Shown one piece after another: positions 27,020 to 36,348 of a stretch of DNA of 64,000 bases. Source of the DNA: Lachnospiraceae bacterium UBA4364 (GTDB lineage Bacteria; Bacillota; Clostridia; Lachnospirales; Lachnospiraceae); contig DGSK01000001.1 in NCBI GenBank assembly GCA_002393955.1, positions 1 to 64,000 on the forward strand, given 5' to 3'. The number at the start of each line of letters is the position of its first letter. Within the stretch, counting starts at the first letter, position 1. Under the pieces are notes generated by a model. It was given only the letters and a program-made list of their open reading frames with translations, had not been told where the DNA came from and did not search any database. The position numbers and the translations under genes were made by a program.

Positions 27020-29413
27020 ATGTTCACAGTTATCAAGAGGGACGGAGAGAAAGCTGATTTTATGTTAACCAAAATCGGCGATGCCATACGCAAGGCGTTT
27101 GAGGCTACCGAAATGGTATATAACAACGATATCATCGATATGCTTTCTCTTAAAGTGACGGCTGATTTCCAGAGCAAGATTGAGGGTGGCTGCATTCATG
27201 TGGAACAGATTCAGGACAGTGTTGAAAATGTTCTGGAGACGTCCGGCTATGCCGCTGTAGCAAAGGCATTCATTCTTTATCGTAAGCAGCATGAAAAGAT
27301 GCGCGAGATGAAGTCAACGATACTCGACTACAAGGACGTTGTAAACAGCTATGTAAAGGTTGAGGACTGGCGTGTTAAGGAGAATTCCACCGTTACTTAT
27401 TCCGTTGGCGGACTTATCCTTTCCAATTCCGGTGCCGTTACTGCAAATTACTGGCTTTCAGAAATCTACGATGAGGAAATAGCAAATGCTCACAGGAATG
27501 CTGATATCCATATCCATGATCTCTCAATGCTTACCGGTTACTGTGCAGGCTGGTCGTTAAAGCAGCTTATTCAGGAAGGTTTGGGCGGTATTCCCGGAAA
27601 GATCACGTCTGCTCCGGCTGCACATCTTTCCGTGCTTTGCAACCAGATGGTTAATTTTCTTGGCATTATGCAGAATGAGTGGGCAGGTGCACAGGCATTT
27701 TCTTCCTTCGATACATATCTGGCACCTTTTGTAAAGGTTGATAACTTAAGCTATAAAGAGACAAAGAAGTGTATAGAAACTTTTATATACGGTGTAAATA
27801 CTCCCAGCCGCTGGGGAACACAGGCTCCTTTCTCAAATATCACTTTGGACTGGACTGTACCTGCCGATCTCGCAGAGCTTCCTGCAATAGTAGGCGGCAA
27901 GGAGATGGATTTCTGCTACAAGGACTGCAAGACTGAGATGGATATGGTTAACCGTGCATTCCTTGAAGTAATGATTGAAGGTGATGCAAACGGGCGCGGA
28001 TTCCAGTATCCTATTCCCACATATTCCATTACCAGTGATTTTGACTGGTCTGATACTGAGAATAACCGCCTTCTTTTCGAAATGGCTGCAAAGTACGGCA
28101 CACCTTATTTCTCAAACTACATCAACTCTGACATGGAGCCCAGCGACGTGCGTTCAATGTGCTGCCGTTTGCGCCTTGACTTAAGAGAACTCAGAAAGAA
28201 ATCCGGCGGTTACTTTGGCTCAGGAGAGAGTACCGGATCTGTAGGCGTAGTTACCATCAACATGCCCAGGATCGCATATCTGTCAAATAACAAGGGCGAT
28301 TTCTACAAGAAACTCGATAGGCTTATGGATATTGCTGCAAGAAGCCTTAAGGTAAAGAGAGGTGTTATCACAAGACTGCTTCAGGAAGGGCTCTATCCTT
28401 ACACAAAGAGATATCTTGGCAGCTTTGATAATCATTTCTCGACGATTGGTCTTGTGGGCATGAACGAAGTGGGACTTAATGCAAACTGGCTTCGTGCTGA
28501 CATGACCGATGTAAGGACACAGGAATTTACTAAGGAAGTCCTTAATCACATGAGGGAAAGACTTTCGGATTATCAGGAGCAGTATGGCGACCTTTACAAT
28601 CTTGAAGCTACACCGGCCGAGAGTACTTCTTATCGTCTTGCCAAGCATGACAAGGCTAAATGGCCTTCGATCAAGACTGCAGGCAAGGATGGTGAGGTAC
28701 CTTACTATACCAACAGCTCACATTTGCCTGTAGGTTTTACTTCGGACATATTCGATGCACTGGATATTCAGGACGAGCTTCAGACACTTTATACATCCGG
28801 AACAGTATTCCATGCATTCTTAGGCGAGAAGCTTCCTGACTGGAAGGCTGCCGCTACGCTGGTAAGGACCATTGCCCAGAACTACAAGCTTCCTTACTAT
28901 ACCATATCACCTGTATATTCCATCTGTGCCGATCACGGATATATTAAGGGTGAACAGGAGTTGTGTCCCCACTGCGGCAAGAAGACAGAGGTTTATTCAC
29001 GTATAACAGGTTATTACAGGCCTGTGCAGAACTGGAATGACGGAAAGCTGCAGGAGTACGCAGACAGGGTAAACTATGATATAGCAAATTCCACATTAAA
29101 GAGACCTCATTCAGCTGTTGTCACCATGAGTGATATCTTTGACGAAGAAGCTGATGTGACTGTGAGCAAGCCCGAAGAGATAAAGTATCTCTTTACTACA
29201 AAGACATGTCCTAACTGCAAGCTGGTAAAGGATTATCTGAAAAATGTGGATTATATGCTGGTGGATGCTGAGGAAAACCCCGAGCTTGCACAGAAGTACA
29301 AGATTCGTCAGGCTCCTACGCTGGTGGTGATCAACGGTGATGATGTGACCAAGTATGCAAATGCTTCGAATATCAAGAAATATGCTGAAAACTGTGCGCT
29401 GACCAGCGTGTAA
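27020..29413 (+). CDS. nrdD: Anaerobic ribonucleotide reductase (class III) with redoxin tail
   Basis: Makes deoxyribonucleotides from ribonucleoside triphosphates without oxygen, using a glycyl radical. The 797-residue protein has an N-terminal ATP-cone (about 1-90), the barrel domain with RSMCCRLRLDLREL, a Cys-rich metal site near 635-650 (CADHG...CPHC) and the glycyl-radical region RITGYY (Gly664). Canonical NrdD proteins end soon after that loop. Here a further about 85 residues form a glutaredoxin/thioredoxin-like domain with CPNC at 730-733 and a cis-Pro-like QAPTL. Such a domain could recycle the active-site disulfide instead of formate. The activase gene nrdG is not next door. A GGAAGGAA site precedes the ATG. 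Confidence 0.95.
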   Translation: MFTVIKRDGEKADFMLTKIGDAIRKAFEATEMVYNNDIIDMLSLKVTADFQSKIEGGCIHVEQIQDSVENVLETSGYAAVAKAFILYRKQHEKMREMKSTILDYKDVVNSYVKVEDWRVKENSTVTYSVGGLILSNSGAVTANYWLSEIYDEEIANAHRNADIHIHDLSMLTGYCAGWSLKQLIQEGLGGIPGKITSAPAAHLSVLCNQMVNFLGIMQNEWAGAQAFSSFDTYLAPFVKVDNLSYKETKKCIETFIYGVNTPSRWGTQAPFSNITLDWTVPADLAELPAIVGGKEMDFCYKDCKTEMDMVNRAFLEVMIEGDANGRGFQYPIPTYSITSDFDWSDTENNRLLFEMAAKYGTPYFSNYINSDMEPSDVRSMCCRLRLDLRELRKKSGGYFGSGESTGSVGVVTINMPRIAYLSNNKGDFYKKLDRLMDIAARSLKVKRGVITRLLQEGLYPYTKRYLGSFDNHFSTIGLVGMNEVGLNANWLRADMTDVRTQEFTKEVLNHMRERLSDYQEQYGDLYNLEATPAESTSYRLAKHDKAKWPSIKTAGKDGEVPYYTNSSHLPVGFTSDIFDALDIQDELQTLYTSGTVFHAFLGEKLPDWKAAATLVRTIAQNYKLPYYTISPVYSICADHGYIKGEQELCPHCGKKTEVYSRITGYYRPVQNWNDGKLQEYADRVNYDIANSTLKRPHSAVVTMSDIFDEEADVTVSKPEEIKYLFTTKTCPNCKLVKDYLKNVDYMLVDAEENPELAQKYKIRQAPTLVVINGDDVTKYANASNIKKYAENCALTSV

Positions 29414-29482
29414 GCGCAAATCGGAACGGTTTTACGGTAAGCGATATCGCTTGCTATGGGGAGGATAAATGAAAAAGGAAAT

Positions 29483-29515
29483 GGGGCGGATAGAATTCGC
29501 TCCGTTTTCTTTTTA
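29483..29515 (+). terminator. Probable terminator after nrdD
   Basis: GGGGCG (29483-29488) pairs with CGCTCC (29498-29503), followed by an interrupted T tract. Confidence 0.65.
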
Positions 29516-29664
29516 TCGCAGCGGATCTGCGTGGATTTTTTGAGCTTATTGCTGATAATGCACGATGCCCTCAGACGGTAAGGAGTTTCTATGGCGAAAA
29601 ATGGCAGCTTATGATAAAATGATGGCGTATATAAAGCAAATAATAAGTCAAAGGAGTAATCTGT

Positions 29665-30582
29665 ATGATTTCAAAACTTGCAGCTAAGATAAAAGAAACA
29701 TCACCTATTGTAGTAGGACTTGATCCCCAGCTTAAATTTCTTCCGGAACCTCTGTTAGAGGCATCTTTCAGGGAATTCGGAGAAAATCCCGAAGGTGTCT
29801 GTGATGCTATTTTCAATTTCAATAAGCGTATCGTGGATGCTGTCTGCGACCTGGTTCCTGCTGTAAAGCCCCAGATTGCAATGTATGAGGTGTATGGCAT
29901 TCCGGGACTTATTGCATTTGATAAGACTGTAAAGTATTGCAAGGAAAAGGGACTTATTGTTATAGGCGATATCAAAAGAGGTGACATCGGTTCCACATCA
30001 GGAGCTTATGCCCAGGGGCATCTGGGGCATGTTACCATAGGCGGAAAGGACTACAGGGGATTCGAGGAGGACTTCGCTACTGTAAATCCCTATCTTGGAA
30101 GCGACGGTGTAAAACCGTTTATAGATGTGTGCAAGGCTGAAGACAAAGGTATATTTGTGCTGGTAAAGACCTCAAATCCCTCCAGCGGGGAACTGCAGGA
30201 TCGTGTGTCAGACGGAAGGCCTATATACGAATGGATGGGTGAAATGGTAGCCAAATGGGGTGAGGACTGCATGGATGGCGATTACAGCGAAGTGGGCGCA
30301 GTGGTCGGTGCAACCTACCCTGAGATGGGCAAAGTGCTCCGGAAGATCATGCCGAAGAGCTTCATCCTGGTACCGGGGTATGGTGCACAGGGTGGAAAAG
30401 GTGCTGACCTGGTTCATTTCTTCAATGAAGACGGTCTGGGCGCGATCATCAATTCCTCAAGGGGGATTATTGCTGCATACAGGGAAGAAAAATATGCAAA
30501 ATTCGGTGCAGAGCATTTTGAAGAGGCTTCCAGGGCTGCAGTTATAGATATGAAAGAAGATATTGCATCTGCACTTGCGTGA
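29665..30582 (+). CDS. pyrF: Orotidine 5'-phosphate decarboxylase
   Basis: Last step of UMP synthesis (OMP to UMP). 305 residues, the long (type 2) form. It opens with VGLDPQLKFLPE. The catalytic Asp-Lys-Asp segment is GDIKRGDIGST, and the phosphate-binding end is LVPGYGAQGG. The AAAGGAG ribosome site lies 10 nt before the ATG. It is followed by pyrE after 116 nt, so the two last steps of the pathway are adjacent and out of the usual pyr operon order. Confidence 0.95.
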   Translation: MISKLAAKIKETSPIVVGLDPQLKFLPEPLLEASFREFGENPEGVCDAIFNFNKRIVDAVCDLVPAVKPQIAMYEVYGIPGLIAFDKTVKYCKEKGLIVIGDIKRGDIGSTSGAYAQGHLGHVTIGGKDYRGFEEDFATVNPYLGSDGVKPFIDVCKAEDKGIFVLVKTSNPSSGELQDRVSDGRPIYEWMGEMVAKWGEDCMDGDYSEVGAVVGATYPEMGKVLRKIMPKSFILVPGYGAQGGKGADLVHFFNEDGLGAIINSSRGIIAAYREEKYAKFGAEHFEEASRAAVIDMKEDIASALA

Positions 30583-30698
30583 TCATGTCCATAGCTTTAC
30601 ATGGTACAGTTCTTGTGATAGACTTATGACTTGTGGCAGAAGGAACGGAATTTGGGGAATATGACAGATTTTTAGTTTTATAGAAACGGAGGTTTCTG

Positions 30699-31379
30699 AT
30701 GGAAGCATATAAGCAGGAATTCATAGATTTCATGGTAGAGAGCAGAGTGCTTAAGTTCGGTGATTTTACATTAAAAAGCGGCAGGAAGTCCCCGTTTTTT
30801 ATGAATGCAGGGGCTTATGTTACCGGTGCACAGTTAAAAAGACTGGGGCAGTATTATGCAAAGGCGATCAATGCAGCTTTCGGACTTGATTTCGATGTGC
30901 TTTTCGGACCTGCGTACAAGGGAATACCGCTTGCAGTAGCAACTGCTATAGCTATAGATGAACTCTACGGCAAAGAAGTAAGGTATTGTGCCAACCGCAA
31001 GGAGATAAAGGATCACGGAGATACCGGAATTCTTCTCGGTTCGGGACTTAAAGACGGAGACAGGGTGGTAATGATAGAGGATGTCACCACTTCCGGAAAA
31101 TCCATAGACGAGACCTATCCTATATTGAGTGCACAGGCAGATCTTGATATAAAAGGGCTCGTAGTTTCTTTGGATAGAATGGAAAAGGGAAAGGGTGATG
31201 GTTCTGCACTCGCAGAGGTGGGTGAGAAATATTCACTTCAGACTACGGCTATCGTCACCATGGCAGATGTTACCGAATACCTTTACAACAGGGAAACGGC
31301 AAACGGTGTCATCATTGATGATGACATAAAGAAACGTATCGATGAGTACTATGCACAGTACGGTGCTGCAAAATTATAA
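30699..31379 (+). CDS. pyrE: Orotate phosphoribosyltransferase
   Basis: Joins orotate and PRPP to form OMP, the substrate of the preceding PyrF. 226 residues with the PRPP-binding motif VVMIEDVTTSGKS, the flexible catalytic loop CANRKEIKDHGDTG and the N-terminal DFTLKSGRKSPFFMNAG. The GGAGG ribosome site lies 8 nt before the ATG. Two small membrane-protein genes follow. Confidence 0.96.
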   Translation: MEAYKQEFIDFMVESRVLKFGDFTLKSGRKSPFFMNAGAYVTGAQLKRLGQYYAKAINAAFGLDFDVLFGPAYKGIPLAVATAIAIDELYGKEVRYCANRKEIKDHGDTGILLGSGLKDGDRVVMIEDVTTSGKSIDETYPILSAQADLDIKGLVVSLDRMEKGKGDGSALAEVGEKYSLQTTAIVTMADVTEYLYNRETANGVIIDDDIKKRIDEYYAQYGAAKL

Positions 31380-31447
31380 AGGTATTGATATGCGGACGAT
31401 GTCCCTCAATGTATCATTTTTTTGCAGCCATTAAAAGGAGATGAGGC

Positions 31448-31600
31448 ATGGAAGAGAAGGTCTATAAGCTCATGAAAAATTCCGGCGGACTTACCCTTGC
31501 TTTGGGGATAGTCAGCATTGTGGTAGGAGTTACCACCGGTGTTTTTCTGATCATTACAGGTGCAAAGCTTATCAGTGGTAAAAAAGATCTGATGTTTTAG
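31448..31600 (+). CDS. Small single-span membrane protein
   Basis: 50 residues, too short for most gene finders but well supported. AAAAGGAG lies 8 nt before the ATG, and a 23-residue hydrophobic segment (about 15-40) is followed by a basic end (ISGKKDLMF). The stop is 2 nt before the next membrane-protein start, so the two are probably cotranslated. Function unknown; it is not one of the toxin-like peptides by sequence. Confidence 0.75.
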   Translation: MEEKVYKLMKNSGGLTLALGIVSIVVGVTTGVFLIITGAKLISGKKDLMF

Positions 31601-31602
31601 TA

Positions 31603-31926
31603 ATGAGTCTTCTTGATAAGTACAAATTCAGCAACAAAACACATCCGCTCTTGGGAATCATGTCCTTTTTGCTGGGGGTGATATCTGTTGGTGCGTTTGT
31701 TGCGGCCATTACCTTAAGTGTCAGGGCAGGCGGCGAGGTTGCAGTGCAGTATGTGCTTGCAGTTATTCTCGGTACCCTTATGTCCGTAGCGGGTATGGTC
31801 CTTGGGATCATTGCCAGAAGGAAAAGAGAGTGCTATTATCTGTTCCCTAATATGGGGATAGCTCTCAATGGACTTATGATAGTGGTAATCTGGGTGATGA
31901 TCACGGAAGGGATTATTGCGGGATGA
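31603..31926 (+). CDS. Three-span membrane protein
   Basis: 107 residues with three membrane segments (about 16-40, 50-70 and 84-104) separated by a basic loop IARRKRE. The layout resembles DUF4190/DUF6142-type small membrane proteins of Lachnospiraceae. It starts 2 nt after the 50-residue gene and overlaps the M29 peptidase gene by 4 bp, which makes it part of one translational unit. Function unknown. Confidence 0.75.
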   Translation: MSLLDKYKFSNKTHPLLGIMSFLLGVISVGAFVAAITLSVRAGGEVAVQYVLAVILGTLMSVAGMVLGIIARRKRECYYLFPNMGIALNGLMIVVIWVMITEGIIAG

Positions 31927-34067
31927 GTGAAGATTTTATAATGGACAGTGGACTTTTGGCTGAAAGATTCGAACTGGCCTGCGGGCGTCTTGGACAGTTA
32001 TGTACCGGGAACACCGACAGTGAAGAAATAAAGCCGGAAGCCTTGATTGATAATGGTGTAATTCAGAAGCAGAATGCGTGGCTGGATTTTTTTTCATGCC
32101 AGGCGTCTTTTCTTTTGTTTCTGAAAGAGGTTTATGATCATATCTGTCGTGAGCCGGAAGATATTTCATATCTCGCAGGGATAAACAAAAAGCTGTATGA
32201 AGATGTGATTTCCGATAATTATCAGTCCTCGTATGCAAACCCTTCACATGCTGTCAGTATTTTCGGGCAGGATATGGGACAGGCAGCGGCACTTTTGGCG
32301 GCTGAGATGCGTGCGGCGATACCTTCGGTTTTTGAGAATGATGCAGACGGGCTTCTTATAAGGATGGAGCTTCTGCTGATGGTCAATACTTCCGTGAATG
32401 ATTTTTATTCGGAAGATGATGGCCTTGAAGACGAAAAACAGTTATTTAAGAACATAAAAGAAGACATATACGCTTATGTAAGCGACTATTATGAAACCGA
32501 ATGCGAAAAAAGGATATGTGCGCTTACAGAGGCTGAAAAAGGCATTGCGGTATCGCTCATCAGAAAATACTCGGCGGATACGTCTGCCACGGATATACTT
32601 TACGGATATGGTGAGTATATTACGGATAATGAGCTGAAAACGGCAGAATATGTAGCATCCCTTCCGGAAGAAGAAATAGATTCCATTGCAGGGACGCTTA
32701 CGGAGGGGTACAGGCGCGGCTTTGAATTGACCGGCCGGGATCTGTCAATAAAGAAATCTGCAGGTATCAGATATCCTATAGGTTTTGAGCGGATAATCGC
32801 AAAAGCAATTGATAATCTTAAGAAAATAGGGCTTGAGCCTGTAATATACAGGAGCAGCCAGAGTCTGTTTAACGGTTACAGTGTTGCGAAGAACGGATTC
32901 TTCGGGGCTAATCCCAATCCGCAGTATGATTTTGACCACAGGGAGGATCTGGCCCTCGTACTGGACGGTCAGCTGGTGACCAGGAAGCTGGAGTGTCTTA
33001 AGGCGGCATGGGAGAATCATAAGGACAGTGCAAAGGTTCATGCGGGTCCGGTGGTACTTGAGTGTTTCGGTACCAAGCCATTTGTTCCGGAAAGCTGTTC
33101 GAATGCTATAAAATACAGCGAGAAGCAGAGAGGCTTAAATGTCCGTTTCCGTACCGAAAGCGGCACGATGACCAATCATTATATTCCGGGTGATGAACGG
33201 AGCTTTACCATCATGGCTCTTCCCGTATATGACGCCGGAAAGGATTTTGAAAAGATTTTTGATGCAGTACTTAAGATAAATACTCTGGATAATGAGTTAT
33301 ATTTTAGGATACAGCAGAGCATAATAGATGTATTGGATACAGCAGACCACATATGTGTAAGGGGGATGAACGGAAACCGTACCGAACTTACTGTAGCTCT
33401 TGTGGAACTGACCGATCCCGGGCATCAGACTAAATTTGAAAACTGTGTTGCGGATGTTAATATACCTGTGGGCGAGGTGTTTACATCGCCTGTACTTAAG
33501 GGGACTAACGGCACACTGCATGTAAGCAGGGTTTTCTTAAATGAAATAGAATATAAGGATCTGAGTATCGTATTAAAAGATGGAATGGTTTCTGACTATT
33601 CCTGTGCTAATTTCGAAGATCCCGATGAGGGCAGGCATTTTATAGAGGAGAATATACTTTTTAACCATAAGACGCTTCCTGTCGGTGAGGCTGCCATAGG
33701 CACGAATACCACGGCTTATGTTTTATCGAAAAAATACGGGTTTGAATCTCTTCTGCCCATACTTATTGCAGAAAAGACAGGACCGCATTTTGCACTGGGG
33801 GATACATGCTATTCACATAGTGAGGATATAAAGGTATACAATCCTGACGGCAAGGAGATAATCGCCAGGGACAATGAGATTTCGGTTCTCAGAAAAGAAG
33901 ATGTATCAAAAGCGTATTTTAACTGTCATACAGATATAACGATTCCCTATGATGAACTGGGAAGTCTGATTGCTGTAGCCAAGGATGGCAGAGAGACTGT
34001 CATAATTGAAAATGGAAGGTTTGTCTTAAAAGGAACAGAGGAGCTTAATAAAGCTTTTGAGTTATAA
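31923..34067 (+). CDS. M29-family metalloaminopeptidase with N-terminal extension
   Basis: 714 residues. The C-terminal about 350 match thermophilic-type M29 aminopeptidases: NRTELTV, then NCVADVNIPVGEVFTSP, IEENIL, HKTLPVGEAAIGTNT and EKTGPHFALGDTCYS. These carry the Glu, His and Asp metal ligands of the family. It ends in the conserved YFNCHTDITIPYDELG. Typical M29 enzymes have about 370-410 residues, so the first about 300 residues are an extra helical region I do not recognise. It removes N-terminal residues from peptides in the cytosol and could use peptides imported by the opp system. Translation is coupled by the ATGA overlap with the preceding gene. Confidence 0.9.
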   Translation: MSEDFIMDSGLLAERFELACGRLGQLCTGNTDSEEIKPEALIDNGVIQKQNAWLDFFSCQASFLLFLKEVYDHICREPEDISYLAGINKKLYEDVISDNYQSSYANPSHAVSIFGQDMGQAAALLAAEMRAAIPSVFENDADGLLIRMELLLMVNTSVNDFYSEDDGLEDEKQLFKNIKEDIYAYVSDYYETECEKRICALTEAEKGIAVSLIRKYSADTSATDILYGYGEYITDNELKTAEYVASLPEEEIDSIAGTLTEGYRRGFELTGRDLSIKKSAGIRYPIGFERIIAKAIDNLKKIGLEPVIYRSSQSLFNGYSVAKNGFFGANPNPQYDFDHREDLALVLDGQLVTRKLECLKAAWENHKDSAKVHAGPVVLECFGTKPFVPESCSNAIKYSEKQRGLNVRFRTESGTMTNHYIPGDERSFTIMALPVYDAGKDFEKIFDAVLKINTLDNELYFRIQQSIIDVLDTADHICVRGMNGNRTELTVALVELTDPGHQTKFENCVADVNIPVGEVFTSPVLKGTNGTLHVSRVFLNEIEYKDLSIVLKDGMVSDYSCANFEDPDEGRHFIEENILFNHKTLPVGEAAIGTNTTAYVLSKKYGFESLLPILIAEKTGPHFALGDTCYSHSEDIKVYNPDGKEIIARDNEISVLRKEDVSKAYFNCHTDITIPYDELGSLIAVAKDGRETVIIENGRFVLKGTEELNKAFEL

Positions 34068-34096
34068 AATCAAACAAATTCAGGAGGAAGAAAAAA

Positions 34097-34597
34097 ATGC
34101 CACAGGTGAGCATAGTAATGGGCAGCGATTCCGATATGCCCGTTATGAAAAAAGCAGCTGACGTACTTAAGGAGCTGGGGATAGAATTCGAAATGAGGAT
34201 AATCTCCGCCCATCGTGAGCCTGAGGAATTCTTTGAATATGCAAAGACCGCCGAGGAAAGAGGCGTCAAAGTAATAATCGCAGGTGCCGGAATGGCAGCG
34301 CATCTTCCGGGAATGTGTGCGGCTATTTTCCCTATGCCGGTTATCGGCATTCCCATGCATACCGAGTCTTTGGGGGGAAGGGATTCACTTTATTCCATAG
34401 TGCAGATGCCTTCCGGAATACCGGTAGCTACCGTTGCCATAAACGGAGGAAAGAACGCCGGAATCCTGGCTGCAAAGATGTTAGCAATGTCAAATCCTGC
34501 TATCCTGGAGAGACTAAAGAAACTTACAACCGACATGAAGGATCAGGTTATAGCCAAGGATGCAAAGCTTGCTGATGTCGGATATGAGAATTACTGA
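34097..34597 (+). CDS. purE: N5-carboxyaminoimidazole ribonucleotide mutase
   Basis: Purine synthesis, converts N5-CAIR to CAIR. 166 residues, class I PurE length. It has MGSDSDMPVMKKA, the catalytic-His segment SAHREPEEFFEYA and AGMAAHLPGM. The AGGAGG ribosome site lies 10 nt before the ATG. First of the purE-purM-purN-purD block; no purK is next to it. Confidence 0.96.
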   Translation: MPQVSIVMGSDSDMPVMKKAADVLKELGIEFEMRIISAHREPEEFFEYAKTAEERGVKVIIAGAGMAAHLPGMCAAIFPMPVIGIPMHTESLGGRDSLYSIVQMPSGIPVATVAINGGKNAGILAAKMLAMSNPAILERLKKLTTDMKDQVIAKDAKLADVGYENY

Positions 34598-34695
34598 CTA
34601 TTTTAGATTAACAGATCAGGTTTTATCACCATCAGGTGAGCAGAAGAAGTGAAGTTTTGTATATTAACTGTCAGCGATGAATAAGGAGGTATGTA

Positions 34696-35724
34696 ATGGA
34701 TTATAAGAATGCCGGTGTGGATATTGAAGCCGGGTACAAGTCGGTTGAACTTATAAAGAAATATGTGGCGGAGACCATGAGGAGTGAGGTTTTAGGAGGC
34801 TTAGGGGGATTCTCCGGCGCCTTTTCCCTGAAAGCCATCAAGGATATGGAAGATCCCATTCTGTTGTCCGGTACAGACGGCGTGGGAACCAAGCTTAAGC
34901 TTGCGTTCCTTCTGGATAAGCATGATACAGTAGGAATCGACTGTGTGGCAATGTGCGTAAATGACGTAGCATGCGCAGGCGGTGAGCCTTTGTATTTCCT
35001 TGATTACATTGCATGCGGCAAGAACTATCCCGAAAAGATAGCCCTTATCGTTAAGGGAGTGGCTGAGGGCTGCAAGCAGGCCGGATGCGCACTGATCGGC
35101 GGTGAAACTGCAGAGATGCCCGGATTCTATCCTGAAGACGAATATGATCTTGCGGGCTTTGCTGTGGGAGTTGCTGACAGAAAGGATATGGTGACCGGCG
35201 AGAGTATAAAATCAGGCGATGTGCTTGTGGGTATCGCATCAAGCGGCGTGCACTCAAACGGTTTTTCGCTGGTAAGGAAAGTATTCCAGATGAATGCCGA
35301 TAACCTCATACGTTATAATTCTGAACTCGGCAAGCCGTTAGGCGAGGCACTTATTGAGCCTACCAAGATATATGTTAAGGCACTTAAATCCGTAAAGGAA
35401 GCAGGCATTGTCATAAAGGGATGCAGTCACATTACGGGTGGCGGTTTCTATGAGAATATTCCCAGGATGCTTCCGGATGGCACATGTGCAAAAGTACGGA
35501 AGGAAAGCTATGAAGTACCTGCTATTTTTAAGCTTCTGCAGTCAACAGGAAAAATCGAAGACCACGTAATGTATAACACCTACAATATGGGTGTGGGCAT
35601 GGTCCTGGCGCTGGATCCGACGGATGCGGATGCTGCCATAAGGGCGCTTGATGCTGCCGGCGAGAAGGCGTATGTAATCGGCGAAGTTGCAGACAGTGAT
35701 GTGAAGGAGACCGTAATATGCTAA
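34696..35724 (+). CDS. purM: Phosphoribosylformylglycinamidine cyclo-ligase
   Basis: Closes FGAM to AIR using ATP. 342 residues. It has the glycine-rich FSGAF segment, [23 protein letters not shown] and [11 protein letters not shown], all characteristic. The AAGGAGG ribosome site lies 8 nt before the ATG. The 3' end overlaps purN by 7 bp. Confidence 0.96.
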   Translation: MDYKNAGVDIEAGYKSVELIKKYVAETMRSEVLGGLGGFSGAFSLKAIKDMEDPILLSGTDGVGTKLKLAFLLDKHDTVGIDCVAMCVNDVACAGGEPLYFLDYIACGKNYPEKIALIVKGVAEGCKQAGCALIGGETAEMPGFYPEDEYDLAGFAVGVADRKDMVTGESIKSGDVLVGIASSGVHSNGFSLVRKVFQMNADNLIRYNSELGKPLGEALIEPTKIYVKALKSVKEAGIVIKGCSHITGGGFYENIPRMLPDGTCAKVRKESYEVPAIFKLLQSTGKIEDHVMYNTYNMGVGMVLALDPTDADAAIRALDAAGEKAYVIGEVADSDVKETVIC

Positions 35725-36332
35725 GGATCGCTGTATGTGTTTCCGGAGGCGGCACCAATCTTCAGGCGATAATCGATGCCATAAGGGATGGACGGATAAC
35801 CAATGCCGAGATCGTATCGGTCATTTCCAATAAGCCTGATGCCTATGCACTTAAAAGAGCTGAGGAAAACGGAATAAAGAGTGTATGCGTTAACAGAAAG
35901 GATTATCCTGATAAGGAAAGCTTTTACAAAGCCCTGATGGATGCCGTGGATGGTGCAATACCCGATCTGGTGGTCCTTGCAGGTTTTATGGTTGTGCTTC
36001 CGCCTGAAATGATTAGAAAATACCAGCGAAAGATCATCAATATCCATCCTTCGCTGATCCCGTCATTCTGCGGAGATGGTTTTTATGGCCTCAAGGTTCA
36101 CGAGGCAGCACTTGCCAGGGGTGTAAAAGTTACCGGCGCTACCGTTCATTTTGTCGACGAAGGGACTGATACCGGCCCCATAATCAGACAGAAAGCCGTG
36201 GATGTGCATGAAGGCGATACTCCGGAGATACTTCAGAAGCGCGTTATGGAACAGGCTGAGTGGGTCATTATGCCGGAAGTTATAGACGAGATAGCAAACG
36301 GTGAGATCAATATAGGTATGGAACGTAAATAG
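35718..36332 (+). CDS. purN: Phosphoribosylglycinamide formyltransferase
   Basis: Transfers the formyl group of 10-formyl-THF to GAR. 204 residues. The catalytic Asn-His-Asp set is visible in [11 protein letters not shown] and [11 protein letters not shown], and the N-terminal phosphate-binding [10 protein letters not shown] is intact. It starts inside the end of purM (7-bp overlap), and its stop overlaps the purD ribosome site. Confidence 0.96.
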   Translation: MLRIAVCVSGGGTNLQAIIDAIRDGRITNAEIVSVISNKPDAYALKRAEENGIKSVCVNRKDYPDKESFYKALMDAVDGAIPDLVVLAGFMVVLPPEMIRKYQRKIINIHPSLIPSFCGDGFYGLKVHEAALARGVKVTGATVHFVDEGTDTGPIIRQKAVDVHEGDTPEILQKRVMEQAEWVIMPEVIDEIANGEINIGMERK

Positions 36333-36348
36333 GAGGTATGATCACGGT

